Of a DNA stretch of 64,000 nucleotides, positions 32,749 to 44,426 are shown piece after piece; positions within the stretch are counted from its first letter, which is position 1, and every line of letters begins with the position of its first letter. The stretch is from the NCBI GenBank assembly GCA_021397845.1, contig CM038053.1:147458041-147522040 (forward strand), read 5' to 3'. The DNA is from Areca catechu (lineage: Eukaryota; Streptophyta; Magnoliopsida; Arecales; Arecaceae). A program made the position numbers and the translations under genes. The notes beneath the pieces were generated by a model, which was not told the origin of the DNA, did no database searches, and saw only the letters and a program-made list of their open reading frames with translations.

Positions 32749-33636
32749 CTAACAGAATAATGACTCTCTAGGTTTGACCCTGGTCTGGTATGCACATGAG
32801 AATTTACCATGGGTTCCTAGCAAATGCCATAAGGTTTTCCAAAAGTAGGTAGCAAAAGGAATAGGCTTTAAAAGCTCATGCATCCTAGTAATCTCATCAA
32901 AATGAAACTTAATGGCTCTAAAATTATGATAAGACTCAGGGAAATGCAGGAAATAGGAATCCGAGACTTGGGGTAATTTAGGGGAATCTTGAAATAGACC
33001 TTGGTTACTCATGATGACCTTAAGATTAGAATTTTGATCTACAAGCGGGATGCTTCCAGGTAGTTGAAGGTCATCAGGAAAGTCTTCTAGAATAATGATT
33101 GGGTTCTTCTCAGGTACCTGAAGGAGTTCTTGTGTCGAAGCTAAAGTATTGGGTTCTTCCTGAGGGCATTGTCTTACGGGAACCAAGTCCTCACTAAATT
33201 TTGGTTGTTCTGATGTTTCAGGACTAGGCTCAATAATCTTTTCTTTACCAAAGGTTTTCTCAGGTAAGGTACTAAAGTTGTTCTCTTCACAGTCTTCCCC
33301 TTCATTTTCATCTATTAAACTTATGTCAGTCTCATACATATATTTACTAGGTTCAAATTTGCCTTCTTCCTTCCCTAGCCCTTCAGTTTGAGGATACCCT
33401 AAGTCTTGAGTATTCATGAACTCAACTTGTACTTCAGGGTTCTTACTCCTATCATTCATATGAGCTAATGGGAAAGTAGGAGTTGGTTGGTCTAAGGAAA
33501 ATTGTTTAGCCAGCATTTGGTTTAATTGGGCCATTAGATCATTTAGGCCTTTCAGCATGGTTTCAAGATTCGGGTCCATGGCTACACTAGACTCGGCTTG
33601 GATTGGTGAATATGGTGTCCCTGCTCTAGTTGTCAT
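32749..33636 (-). CDS. Element D ORF1: Gag-like N-terminus, acidic spacer, integrase remnant
   Basis: 296 codons from the conserved start MTTRAGTPYS; an in-frame Met further upstream at 33714 is less likely. After an N-terminal helix (LETMLKGLNDLMAQLNQML) comes YETDISLIDENEGEDCEEN, related to a block before protease in G. A roughly 170-residue acidic spacer leads to YFLHFPESYHNFRAIKFHF and FATYFWKTLWHLLGTHGKFS. That last block matches the integrase core of G after its second catalytic Asp. There is no zinc knuckle. The ORF is fully open. Function is unknown; a particle or trans-packaging role is inference. Confidence 0.8.
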   Translation of the reverse strand: MTTRAGTPYSPIQAESSVAMDPNLETMLKGLNDLMAQLNQMLAKQFSLDQPTPTFPLAHMNDRSKNPEVQVEFMNTQDLGYPQTEGLGKEEGKFEPSKYMYETDISLIDENEGEDCEENNFSTLPEKTFGKEKIIEPSPETSEQPKFSEDLVPVRQCPQEEPNTLASTQELLQVPEKNPIIILEDFPDDLQLPGSIPLVDQNSNLKVIMSNQGLFQDSPKLPQVSDSYFLHFPESYHNFRAIKFHFDEITRMHELLKPIPFATYFWKTLWHLLGTHGKFSCAYQTRVKPRESLFC

Positions 33637-34650
33637 GCATGCAAATGGACTCAAGCTTGAGCTAAGGTTTCCTAGACCTAGAGCACAAATTAGAGGTCTA
33701 ATTAAGTGAACCAACTAGTTAGTAGTACTTATGGGACTTAGCCAGGTAGGTGGTGGGGAGTGAAGGTCCCTGATTGCCAACCTTAGACACCAATCTGAGA
33801 TTGACCAGGTAGGCGGACCAAATCACAAGCCCTGATGCACCAATCCTAGACACCAAGCCAGTAAGCACACACCAATTAGCTGACATAGTTAACTTGACCC
33901 TAACCTGAACCCAATTTGTTGGTGTTCCTAACCCACTAGGGCAATTAACGTTCTACTCAATTTTAATTAATGGGCTATGATCGATATGCTGGTTGGTGAT
34001 TTTTGGGCTAGGGACAGGTGATGAAACCCTGACCCTATGTTAAATTGATGCCCTTAATTTGATTTCTCATGAGATGAATGAAATGCAAAGGTGCTGCAGA
34101 ATTGTGTTGCAGTTTGAAAGTGGTGTGGAAAACATGATGAAGAAATGTCCAAAAATTCTGAAAAATTCACAGAGGATTCCTAACTTATATGTTTCGATTT
34201 AGTTGAAAGAAATTTTAAAACTAAAATCTGTACTACTCTAAGCAGATCCTACAAATGAAGATAAATAAAAAGGATAGAACAAACCCTAATGACAATGTCA
34301 AACTGTAGAAATTTTCATTCTTTTTATAATTTTCTTCTGATGATGAAATTTAATATGGTGATAACTGACTTAAAAAGGAACAAGAAAAAAAATATTTCAA
34401 TAAAAAATTAGTGACTTGACTTTGGAGCTGCAGATGGATTACAGTAAATAGATGCAAATTTTCAGAAAACAGAACCTAATCAAACAAGTGCAATGGCTTA
34501 CCCAAACTTCAATCTAAAAATTTCACGTCCGGCCAGGGGCTCATTATTCCCATGGGTCATGATAGTGTACTAGAGTACACCCACTCAGGAGCCGTGAATT
34601 TTAGATCTTGCTTGGATTTAAAGAGAACTATTCTATCCTAATACAACCAT
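33637..34650 (-). other. Element D leader
   Basis: About 1 kb of AT-rich sequence between PBS and ORF1 without a gene. It contains the conserved blocks CCAATCTGAGATTG at 33790-33803 and CCTAACCCACTAGGG at 33927-33941, found at corresponding places in G, C and F. Confidence 0.7.
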
Positions 34651-34662
34651 GCTCTGATACCA
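34651..34662 (-). other. Primer-binding site of element D (initiator Met tRNA)
   Basis: The - strand reads TGGTATCAGAGC, identical to the G site, three bases inside the LTR end. Confidence 0.95.
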
Positions 34663-34665
34663 AGA

Positions 34666-35947
34666 TGATGCGGCACGCATATGATTAATGTTTTGAATAT
34701 GGTGTTTGTAGAGTAATGAAACCTAATTATACTTAGCATTGTACTCATCTTAATAAGATTTAAGGATTATATGAAAAGGGACTATTACATGATTAGACAC
34801 AACTCTAAAACTAAGAAGGAAGAAGATCTAGACAATAGGGGCTAATGATTGAGGACTTACCTTGATGAGTTTTCCGACCTTCCTATGATTCAAAACTTGA
34901 AACTACTGATGCTCTAGACTAGAGAACTTGGATAACAGTGATCAGAACCCTGGACTTGGGCTTCAGCTTGTTGGTTCATTATCAAGGGGAACCCTGTTCA
35001 CAACTCAAGGACTTCGAAGGACCCTGCAATGAAGATCAAAGTTAAGGTTGAAGGATGCAAACATAAAGAAGGGATGGGAGAACTTGTGAACAAAGAAAAG
35101 ATAGTTGAGAAGATCTGGCCTACTCCAATGCCTTTGCCTTGAGCTTCGATGATGAATTGCTAGGGAAGAGAGTGGCTTTGGGCGTGGAAGAAGAAGATAG
35201 GAAAAATTTCACACATAAAACTCAAGACAACTTCACTTCAAACTTCATTCATTTCCAAAATCCAATCCCTTTTACAATGGGGCGTCCAAGGCTTTTTAAT
35301 AGCCTTACAAAACTTTTGAAATTTGAAAACTCCCTAAATTATGGAGGATTACAAGGGAGGTTGGAGGATATGGGGTCTTGTTACATGGGATAAGGAGAAA
35401 TTCATGGAGATTCTCCCTAAATTATGGAGGATTACAAGGGAGGTTGGAGGATATGGGGCCTTGTTATATGGGATAAGGAGAAATTCATGGAGATTGGCTA
35501 GTTTCTTTGAATTTAAAATGCTTGGTCGATCTCCCCTTTAGGCACCCATTTGAAGGTAATGTGGCTGATGATGTGGCATCCCTGGTGGCTGCTTTGTTGG
35601 CATGGTGATGTGGAATTCCAGCTTGGTGGACCAAGGTCTTGATTTGGAAGCTCCAAGTGGTTTGGTGAACCTCAACTTGAAGTAGCTTGGACTTGATTTA
35701 AATAAACCTAATGGAACTCTAATTGAGTTCTTATTTGAACCCAGATTGAGACAGGACATAATTACAGGACTCGATTGGACATAATTACAGGATTCATGAA
35801 ATTGAAACTAAGTAATTACAGGACTCTTGAAAGTAAATTGCCCTTTACAAGAAAAATTTAACCTAGTGATCTTCGATCCAAAGTGGAATTAGGTTAACCT
35901 TTTTTGAGTGGGGTTTTATTCTGCTTTTGCCTATGGTGTCCACACCA
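34666..35947 (-). repeat. Element D 5' LTR
   Basis: 1282 bp, the same length as the 3' LTR and differing at scattered positions. It ends on the + side with TGGTGTCCACACCA at 35934-35947, followed by the duplicated GTGCA. It carries the 83-bp tandem duplication at 35330-35495. Confidence 0.95.
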
Positions 35948-35952
35948 GTGCA

Positions 35953-36519
35953 TAAAGGGGTTTGAGAGTTCTTCTTCCCGGTGCTGCAACCATCATCCTG
36001 CCGCCAGCCAATCCTCTAGAGCCTTGGCCGCCCACTCCAAAATTCCTTTCCCCTTTGCTATTTTCCTTTATTTTCTTGATCTCCTCTAAGTTTTCTAACC
36101 CCTGACAGATCGTTTGCAGGTTCCGGAGTTCCTACGAATCCAATGACCCCAGCCAAGCCTCAATCGGACCACCGAGCAGAAAGCCGGGTATCCGTGGATC
36201 TTTGGCTCGGTTTTCCAGGCCGCATCAATCGAGGAACGAGAGATCCCTTCACTGCAATCTTCACCGGGCACTTCATATGTTGTCAGGTATACCCCCTCTA
36301 CCTCCAGTCTTTATATTGTAGGAGAACTTGCCCTAACCGAGGCTTCTCTGCCCCGGCGATCCTTCTTTAGTACTTTTCTAGGTTCTAATTTGTATGCTTG
36401 GCTTCAATAACTCATACATAATTCTCTACAACTAATTTTGATCTGAAATTCGAGAATTAATCACCTAACCCCACATATAAAACATACAAAAGAATTGCAT
36501 GCATATTAGTCCCGCATCA
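35953..36519 (+). repeat. Element C 5' LTR, right part
   Basis: It continues the 5' LTR of C after D and the second GTGCA copy (35948-35952). It matches 40382-40947 and ends CCCGCATCA directly before the PBS. Confidence 0.93.
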
Positions 36520-36521
36520 TT

Positions 36522-36533
36522 TGGTATCAAAGC
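36522..36533 (+). other. Primer-binding site of element C
   Basis: TGGTATCAAAGC has one mismatch to the initiator Met primer site TGGTATCAGAGC and lies two bases after the LTR end. Confidence 0.88.
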
Positions 36534-37397
36534 TTAGATTAGGGCTTATTTTCTATAATTTTTCAATCCATATATGCTCTATTATTTAAATTATTTCTTC
36601 CTGATAAAATCTCTAAAAATTATGAAATTTGTCTTTCTAGATTCATTGTAATTCACAGTAATTTTTAGAAATTTTTTAGATTTTATTTCAGCCTGTGAAT
36701 TTTCTGCAAGATGAAATACATCCTGTAAATTTTTTTCTCTATTTTTTCAGTAAGACAAGTTTGGAAGTTTAAGGTTTTGTTTAGCATCTTTTGCATATCT
36801 TTTAATTTTAGTATATTTTCTGCATATTAGGCCATAATTTTCAAGTTTTCTTCTATTTAAGAAAAAACCAAAAAAAAAAAAAATATTCTTCAAAAATACC
36901 AAAAACATCTAAACCCTAATTTGCATTTTCATCTGCCTGCCATCATTGCATAATTTACTTTTAAGGGCACTCTTGCTATATCAGATGGGGGGAGGATTTG
37001 ATCACCTCTCCTTAGCCTAAAACCACATCCCTTGTATTCGGTCCCAAGCCTTAACCTAAAATTAACTAGACTTAATTTGCACTAGTGGGCTAGGGACACC
37101 AACTGGTCGGGTCCGGGCTAAGTGTCAGATCATTGTGTCAAGCTAACCTGTATGTGCCTTGTGTTCAGTGTCTAGAATGGTGGTTTAGGGATTCAACCCC
37201 AAAGGGCTTATGTGCTGGTCTGCCTACCTGGCCAATCTCTGATTGGTGTCTAGGATTGGCAATCAGGGACCTAACACTCCCCTTACACCTGCCTGGCTGA
37301 GTACAGGGTTACTATAGGCTAGTTTGCCACCCTGATTGAGCCCTTAGTTTTGGGACTCTAGGTCTAGTTAGCTGTAGTCAGTTTGATCAAGTCTTGC
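36534..37397 (+). other. Element C leader
   Basis: About 860 nt without a gene. The first half is AT-rich. The second half holds ACTAGTGGGCTAGGG at 37081-37095 and the hairpin CCAATCTCTGATTGG at 37232-37246, the reverse complements of blocks in G. The hairpin is about 150 nt before the ORF1 start. Confidence 0.7.
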
Positions 37398-39038
37398 ATG
37401 AGCACTAGATCAGGGGTTTCATATCATCCACCATCTCCACTTTTGTCTGAATCCATGGATAAGCTAGAAGCCCAGATGAAAGCCTTTGCTGAGCAGCTAA
37501 CCCAATTCATGGCCTAGATGACTACCCAGTTAACTACCCAGATGACTACCCAGATGACTCAATTGAATCAGTCTACTACCCGAACCAATAATAGACTTGA
37601 ACCCTTAGCCAATAAGTTTGACCAGATGGAGAATAGGATAGGCACCCTAGAGAAAACCCATAGGACCCCAAACCCTGATCCCTACCGTGAGGTTGAACCT
37701 AGGAGAGCCCATCATCATGACCCATATTATGATACTGAACCTAGGAGGACCCCAAATCCTGATCCCTACCATGAGGTTGAACCTAGGAGAGCCCATCGTC
37801 ATGACCCAATCCCTAAGGTTAGTCCTAGAAGGACCAATCAGAATTTTGTAGACGAGGAAGATAGATCCTATTTACCCACATCCTATAAGCCTAGTATAAC
37901 CACAACCTATAGATCTTATGACTCCAAATCCTATGAATCCAGAACCTATGAATCCAGAACCTATGAACCTAGATCCTATGACTCTAGATCCCATGATCAT
38001 AGATCCTATGCACCCACACCCTATAAGCCCAGTAGACCCAAGACCCATAGAGCTGAACCTAAATCCTATGAGCCCAGAGAGCCCATAACCCCTAGGTATC
38101 AGCCTAGTACTAGTCATGCTTCCCCTAGTCAACTTGAACCCCATAGGATTAGTATCCCTAAATATGAACCCAGTAGTGAGCCACTACCCCTTATACAACC
38201 TAAACCTACTAGGAGTGGTACCCATAATCGGAGAACAGAACCTAACCAATTTCCTGCTAGCTGACCTTCTCCAACCATTCCTGAGATTCACAAGGCTTAC
38301 ATTAACGCGGAAGTGTATGAAGCTGATGTGAGCCTAGTGGATGAGTATGAGGGAGAAGAGGAGACACCTTTAGTAGACCTCGAATTAGCTGACCTAGTAG
38401 ATACTCAGGTAGAAACCAACCCAGAGCTAGTTGACCTTGACCACATCCAACCTAAAGCTATAGTGGAAGAACAAATAGAGGAAGAGAACCTAGGTACCGC
38501 TGCTAGAGCCTTACCTGAGGAAACCATAGAGGAGAGCCAAATTATAGAGTATAGTCCAAAAATACAAGAACCAGAAGAATTTATTAAGGACATGATCTCT
38601 TTGAATCAATACCTTCAAGATGAGCCCCCTCCTATAGTTCCCATTAAGGACCTCTTCCCTGAAATTGGTGATCCATCCTTCCATTATGCAAACCCTGTAA
38701 ATATAGCTCAACCTCGTAAGGTTAACCTCATTAGTATAGGATTAGTTCCTGACACCCCTTCTTCTATCCTACTTTATCCCACTAAACATTGTTTTCCACC
38801 CTACCAGACTAATTCTGAACCCAGCTCCTATTTCCTACCCTTTCTTGAGTCTTCTCATGTGTCTAGAACTATTAGGTTACATTTTATTAAGGTTACTAGG
38901 TCGTAAGGATCCATAGAGCCCATCCCATTTGCTACCTACTTTTGGCAGACCCTCTGGCACCTATTAGGAGTTACTAGCAAATTTTCTTCTACATTTCACC
39001 CATCAACCATGACTCATTCTCCCATGCCCAAGTGGTAG
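37398..39038 (+). pseudogene. Element C ORF1: Gag-like, repeat-rich, ending in integrase remnant
   Basis: One frame from ATG 37398 (MSTRSGVSYHPPSP) to TAG 39036, with stops at 37515, 38262 and 38904. After an N-terminal helical part come tandem repeats with the core EPRR-x-x-HDPY (37660-37815) and Y-E-S/P-R repeats (37910-38020). Next are VYEADVSLVDEYEGEEE, an acidic spacer, SYFLPFLESSHVSRTIRLHF and FATYFWQTLWHLLGV. No CCHC knuckle is present. The plan equals that of D and F, and the frame is conserved across the integrase remnant apart from the stops. Confidence 0.82.
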
Positions 39039-39149
39039 TTAAGACCTAATAAACCTCTTTAGTCAAGTATGTTAGGTATAGGTTTGAGTCCTTTGCATCA
39101 TCTTGATAGGAGTCTGCATGTGCCTAGCATGTTCACCACCTGCACTAAT

Positions 39150-39744
39150 CTTAAAACAACTGGCTAATTCCCGAAGAAGGGTCAAAGAATTTGATGTTGT
39201 GGATTCTATCTTGGTTAGGCTTAGGCCTAAAAGAAGCTTCATGCTTGCAGAACCGGACCTTTTAAAGTGATAGAGAAGGATTGGATCAAATGCCTATGTG
39301 TTAGACTTGCGTTCGGATATGGACATTAGTTCTACCTTCAATATTACAGACCTGGTTGAGTATAGGGAACCGATAGCGATACCCAGTAAGGCTTTTGGAC
39401 CTATCCCTTCTATTGAGAGTGATCCTTACCCAGAGTGTCTACCAATTAATTGGCCTGAGAGAGGAGAACGGATCGAGCGTATCCTGGATGATCAAGCCAT
39501 TACGACCCGGGGCCACGGTTAGCAATGCTTCCTAGTCCGATGGCAAGGCCGGCCAGAGTCGGATGATTCATGGATTTCTCGAGAGGACTTGCAATGCCTC
39601 AACCCATACCTTCTTGAGAGTTATGTGAGCCAGTCTGATCTTCACTCGATAGGGTCGAGTTCCTCCCACCCCTGGAGAATTGGTGCGAACACCAAAGGCA
39701 CCAGAATAAGGCAGAGGCTTCTCAACCCTCTGTGGATCACTTAA
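39150..39744 (+). pseudogene. Element C ORF2: integrase tail plus chromodomain
   Basis: Remnants of the integrase C-terminus (LANSRRRVKEFD, then NAYVLDL-like in a shifted frame) are followed by an open stretch from 39298: ISSTFNITDLVEYREP and ERIERILDDQAITTR. A TAG at 39520 interrupts the chromodomain start, which continues CFLVRWQGRPESDDSWISRE. The ORF ends at TAA 39742, 64 bases inside the 3' LTR, with tail RQRLLNPLWIT. Confidence 0.8.
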
Positions 39745-40947
39745 TTGACATTCAAGTCCACTGTAATAAAGCTTAGCTATTTTATTTGAGTCCTGTAATT
39801 AGTCAGCTCATGTTGAGCTAGTTCAGTTCAGTATTAGTTAGCTTATGTCGAGCTAATTTTATTTTTTTGAGTCCTATCCAAGCATATCGAAGACTCAAGA
39901 CCACTTCATACAAGTGAAGACCAAGTCCAACCTAATTGAAGACATGAAAGTTGAGCCCAAATCCAACCCAACTTGAAGACCTAAAGATCCTAGGAGGAGA
40001 AAATGAAAACATGAACAAATCTGGAGCCCTGTTCTAGCCAGAAGCAAATTGGGCCATCCTAGGCCCAAGAAGAGGAATTAGGGTGCCACCTCTTAGGATT
40101 ACCCTTCTCTTGGTTGGCCACTTATGGTCACCCCCTTGGCCGACCAAGACAAGGAGAGGGAGTCAAGTGTTTTAGGGATTTCTACCTAGGTTGCCTTGTA
40201 TTTTTAGTTGGGTTTGAAAGGGAGAAGGAGTCCTATGTAAAGTCTAAAGTACCCTTACTTGGGGCCCAAGGTTAAGGGTCTATTTAAGGGACCCTAGCCT
40301 CTTGTATGAAACTTGATTTTGATATATGAAATAAACCTTGAGTTCTTCTATTGCTTTGAGTGATTACCCTGCTGTGTGCATAAAGGGGTTTGAGAGTTCT
40401 TCTTCCCGGTGCTACAACCATCATCCTGTCGCCAGCCAATCCTCCAGAGCCTTGGCCGCCCACTCCAAAATTCCTTTCTCCTTTGCTATTTTCTTTATTT
40501 TCTTGATCTCCTCTAAGTTTTCTAACCCCTGACAGGTCATTTGCAGGTCCCCGAGTTCCTACGAATCCAACAACCCCAGCCAAGCCTCAATTGGACCACA
40601 GAGCAGAAAGCCCGGTATCCGTGGGTCTTTGGCTCGATTTTCCAGGCCGCATCCATCGAGGAATGAGAGATCCCTTCACTGCGATCTTCACCGGGTGCTT
40701 CAGACATTGTCAGGTACACCCGCTCTACCTCCATTCTTTATATTGTAGGAGAACTTGCCCTAACTGAGGCTTCTCAGACCCTGCGATCCTTCTTTAGTAC
40801 TTTTCTAGGTTCTAATCTGCATGCTTGGCTTCAAAAATTCATACATAATTCCCTACAACTAATTTTGATCTAAAACTCAGGAATTAATCACCTAACCCTA
40901 CATATAAAACATACAAAAAAAATTGCATGCGTATTAGTCCCGCATCA
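39681..40947 (+). repeat. Element C 3' LTR
   Basis: 1267 bp, starting TGGTGCGAACACCA and ending CCCGCATCA, followed by the duplicated ATCTT. It matches the two halves of the 5' LTR. Its first 64 bases also code the end of ORF2. Confidence 0.95.
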
Positions 40948-40952
40948 ATCTT

Positions 40953-42060
40953 GAAGATGAAGACATTGCAATGGTCATGAGGAGATTCAGAAAGTTTATA
41001 GGAAAGAAGAAAGGAAGGTTTAACAGAAAATTCCATAAACGAGGAGAACATTCCAAAGAAAAGGACAAGGACAAAGATAAAGATAAGGAACAAGTCCCTA
41101 CTTGTTATGAATATAAGAAACCGGGGAACATTCATCCGGACTGTCCTCAATTAAATAAATTTTTTAAAAAGAAGAAAAAAAAAGTGATGGTTGCCACGCG
41201 GAGCGATAGTGAAGACTCCACTTCGACTGAAGAAGAAGAGACCACGAAAATAGCTAACCTATGTCTAATGGATCTTGAAGATGAGGTAAATTCTCCCGAT
41301 ACATAAATTAAATTCATATTTGATGAGTTAAATTCTGCATTTCATGATCTTTTATCTGAATTTAAAAAGGAAGGAGTAAATATTAGATCATTAAAGCATA
41401 TCAATGATTCTTTACTCAAAGAAAAAGATGAGATTTCAGAAAAGAACATTTTATTGCAAAAAAAACTTCGTACCTTTTCTGAAAAATGCAATATTTTGAA
41501 AATTGAGAAAAGTGAATTTCATGATAAAAATAATATTTTACTGAAAGAAAATAATGAGCTGAAAAAGGAGGTTGAAAAACTCAAGCCACTTGTTGAAAAA
41601 TTAACTTTATCTTCTAACAAGCTTGAGTTAATTCTTAAAGATTAAAGAATTTCTGGTAATAAAGCTGGAATAGGTTTTAATGCTTCTAATTCAAATTACA
41701 TTTCAGCAACTATATTTGTGAAACAAAAGGATTTTGTTCCCAAGTTTACTTCTCATAAAACTTTTGTGACAAAAGGTTCTACTTCCATTTCAAAACCTAC
41801 TTTATATGTTCCAAAAAACTTAAATACAAAACCTACTATTTCTGCACTTCATGCATTTAGAATTTTAAAGTATAGAACATTTCAAAATTCTAGAATCAGA
41901 TATTTTGCTTGCAAAGAATTAGGACATAAAGCTTTTAATTGCAATATTATTAAAATATTCATAATAGATCAAGAAAAGTTTGGATTCCCAAAAGAACCAC
42001 CTCTGCTAACTTGCAATGACCCAGTTAGCTTGGGTACCTAAAAGAACTTCTTGATTATCT
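40953..42060 (+). pseudogene. Copia-1 gag, second part
   Basis: It continues in frame from 28707. The first zinc knuckle is damaged (CYEYKKPGNIHPDC, with Cys and His lost). A basic region and an acidic Ser/Glu block follow. Then comes a Lys/Glu-rich coiled coil (FSEKCNILKIEKSEFHDKNN to KEVEKLKPLVEKL). A second knuckle just before protease has lost its first Cys (YFACKELGHKAFNC). Stops lie at 41304, 41643 and 42039. Confidence 0.85.
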
Positions 42061-43660
42061 TGTAGGAATGTCTTGTAGCTTAGAAATTGAAGAAAAGATG
42101 GTATCTGGACAGTGGCTGTTCAAGAAATATAACGGGTGACAAGGATCAATTCATCACCTTGGAAATGAAAGAAGGAGGTATGGTTACTTTTGGAGATAAT
42201 GGCAAGAAAAAAATAATCAGAATTGGTAAGATCAAAATAACCTCCTATACTTTCATTGAAAATGTATTGCTAGTAGATAAGTTGAAGCACAATCTATTGA
42301 GTATTAGTCAACTGTGTGATAAAGGCTTCAAAGTTATCTTTGAATCATCTATGTGTGTAGTAACAAACTCTCTTGATACTAGCAGTAAATTTATTGGACA
42401 TAGACTTGAAAATATTTATGTGGTAGATCTAAATGATCTTGCCATGTCAAGTAGTTCCAGTTTAGTTGCAATGAATGCTAAGACCAAGGAGTCATGCTTA
42501 TTATGGCATAGACGATTAGGTCTTGCTAGCATGCATACTACTGTCAAATTAATTTCCAAAAATCTTATCAGAGGCATGCCTAAGTTTAAAGTTGATTTTG
42601 ATCATGTTTGTGATACATGCCAAATGGATAAACAAACTAGGAGGAGATTTAAATCCAAAAATATGATTTCAACTTCTAGACTTCTTGAGCTACTTCACAT
42701 GGACTTATTTGGATCAACTAGGACCACAAGCCTAGGAGGTATGAAATACCCTTATGATTGTAGATAATTTTTCTAGATTTATATAGATTTTGTTTATTAC
42801 GCACAAAGATGAAACTTTCAAAATGTTTAGAAAATTTTATAAAAGAGTTTCCAATCAGAAAAATCTCTCAATAATTTCAATTAGAAGTGATCATGGTACC
42901 GAATTTGAAAATCAATTTTTTGATGATTATTATACTGAAAATGGCATTGATCACAACATCTCCACTCCTAAAACACCCCAACAGAATAGTGTTGTAGAGA
43001 GGAAAAATAGGACTTTGGAAGAAATGGCCAGAATGATGTTATGTGAAAGTAATCTTCCAAGGTACTTTTAGGCAGAAGCGATGAACACTGCTTGTTATAT
43101 TTTAAACCATGTTTTGATTCATCCTATTTTGAAGAAAATTCCCTATGAGCTTTGGAATGAAAAGAAACCCAATATAAATTATTTTCATATATTTGGATAC
43201 AAGTGCTTTGTGCATAATAATGATAAGGATAATCTAGAAAAATTTGATGCTAAATATGATGAAGCAATTTTCCTTGGTTATTCACTACATAGCAAAGCAT
43301 ATAGGGTTTTTAATAAAAAGACTCTTATTATTGAAGAGTCAATGCATGTTATCTTTGATGAAACTAACCCTTCACCATCTAGAAAAGATGAGTGTATTGA
43401 CAATGATGCAAGTAATATTCAAAAGAAGATGGAAGACATGAGTATTTAAGAAAGACCAATTGAAGAAGGAGAAGAAACGATAAGTAAGGATCATGTAGAT
43501 TTACCAACTGAATGGAGGTACGCTACTTCCCATCCTAAATAATTAATCATTGGTGATCCTTCTCAAGGCATTAGGACTAGGTCTGCACATAGGACTATAC
43601 ATAACTACCTAACCTTTGTATCTCAAATAGAGCCTCACACTTTAGAAGAAGCCAAAAATG
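42061..43660 (+). pseudogene. Copia-1 protease and integrase
   Basis: Protease carries KRWYLDSGCSRNITGDK with the D-S-G triad. The integrase zinc-binding region reads WHRRLGLASMHTT ... CDTCQ, where the second His has become Leu. The catalytic residues are in LLHMDLFGS, SIRSDHGTEFENQF and NSVVERKNRTLEE. The frame shifts near 42760. In-frame stops occur at 43069, 43447 and near 43540. After the core comes the copia linker (YNVFG-like KCFVHNNDKDNLEKFD, and FLGYSLHSKAYRVFN). Confidence 0.9.
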
Positions 43661-44426
43661 ATCCAAACTGGATGTTAGCCATGCATGAAGAACTGAACGA
43701 GTTTGAAAGAAATAAGGTTTGGACACTAGTCGATAGACCTAAAGACCACCCAATTATAGGAACCAAATGGGTATATAGAAATAAACTAGATGAACAAGGA
43801 AATGTCATTAGAAATAAAGCTATATTAGTGGCTAAGGGATATAGTCAAGAAGAAGATATTGATTTTGATGAAATCTATGCACCCGTAGCAAGATTAGAAG
43901 CCATTAGATTACTTCTTGCATTTGCTTGCTACATGAACTTTAAACTTTTTCAAATGGATGTGAAAAGTACATTTCTAAATAGTTTTATCTCAGAACAAGT
44001 TTTTGTAGAACAACCACCGGGTTTTGAAAATCATGTTTCTCCAAACCATGTGTTTAAATTGAACAAATCTTTGTATGGTTTGAAATAAATCCCTAGAGCA
44101 TGGTATGTTAGACTTAGCACTTTCTTGATTGAAAATGATTTTTCAAGAGAAAATATTGATAAAACCCTTTTCATTATAAAGAAATATAATAATATATTAG
44201 TTGTACAAATTTATGTCGACGATATTATATTTGGTGTAACTAATGAAAGTCTTTGTGAAGAATTTGCTAAGATAATGCAAGAAGAATTTGAAATGAGCCT
44301 AATGGATAAACTTAATTACTTCCTTGGACTTCAAGTAAAGCAATCAAAGGAAGGGATCTTCATTAATCAAGCCAAATATACCAAGGAAATAATCAAGAAG
44401 TTTGGTATGGAAATGAGAAAACATAT
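43661..44426 (+). pseudogene. Copia-1 reverse transcriptase, first part
   Basis: RT motifs are MHEELNEFERNKVWTLV, GTKWVYRNKLDEQGNVI, APVARLEAIRLLLAFACYMN, FQMDVKSTFLN and YVDDIIFG with the catalytic box intact, then YFLGLQVKQSKEGIFINQAKY. A TAA at 44086 interrupts LNKSLYGLK*. The sequence is cut at 44427 by element F, and CATAT (44422-44426) is the target. Confidence 0.92.

Larger units (their letters stand above)
29409..35947 (-). mobile_element. Non-autonomous chromovirus derivative D
   Basis: Inserted in the 5' LTR of C with GTGCA on both sides (29404-29408, 35948-35952). Two 1282-bp LTRs (29409-30690, 34666-35947) enclose 5'-to-3' on the - strand an initiator-Met PBS, a leader, ORF1, ORF2 and, within ORF2, a solo LTR. 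Net length without the solo LTR is about 5.2 kb. It has the same plan as C and F but a clearly different sequence, so it is a second family. No RT, RNase H or protease is present. Confidence 0.93.
28708..40947 (+). mobile_element. Non-autonomous chromovirus derivative C
   Basis: Flanked by ATCTT at 28703-28707 and 40948-40952. The 5' LTR (28708-29408 plus 35953-36519) and 3' LTR (39681-40947) are 1268 and 1267 bp once nested element D is removed. Net length is about 5.7 kb. Internally it has a PBS, a leader, a Gag-like ORF1 ending in an integrase remnant, and an ORF2 with chromodomain. Protease, RT and RNase H are absent. It is of the same family as F, which lies in opposite orientation. Confidence 0.92.

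Noticed and set aside
37660..38020. Regular direct repeats that could suggest a CRISPR array
   Set aside because: The repeats are in-frame coding repeats (EPRR..., YESR...) of a Gag-like ORF in a plant retroelement, without unique spacers.
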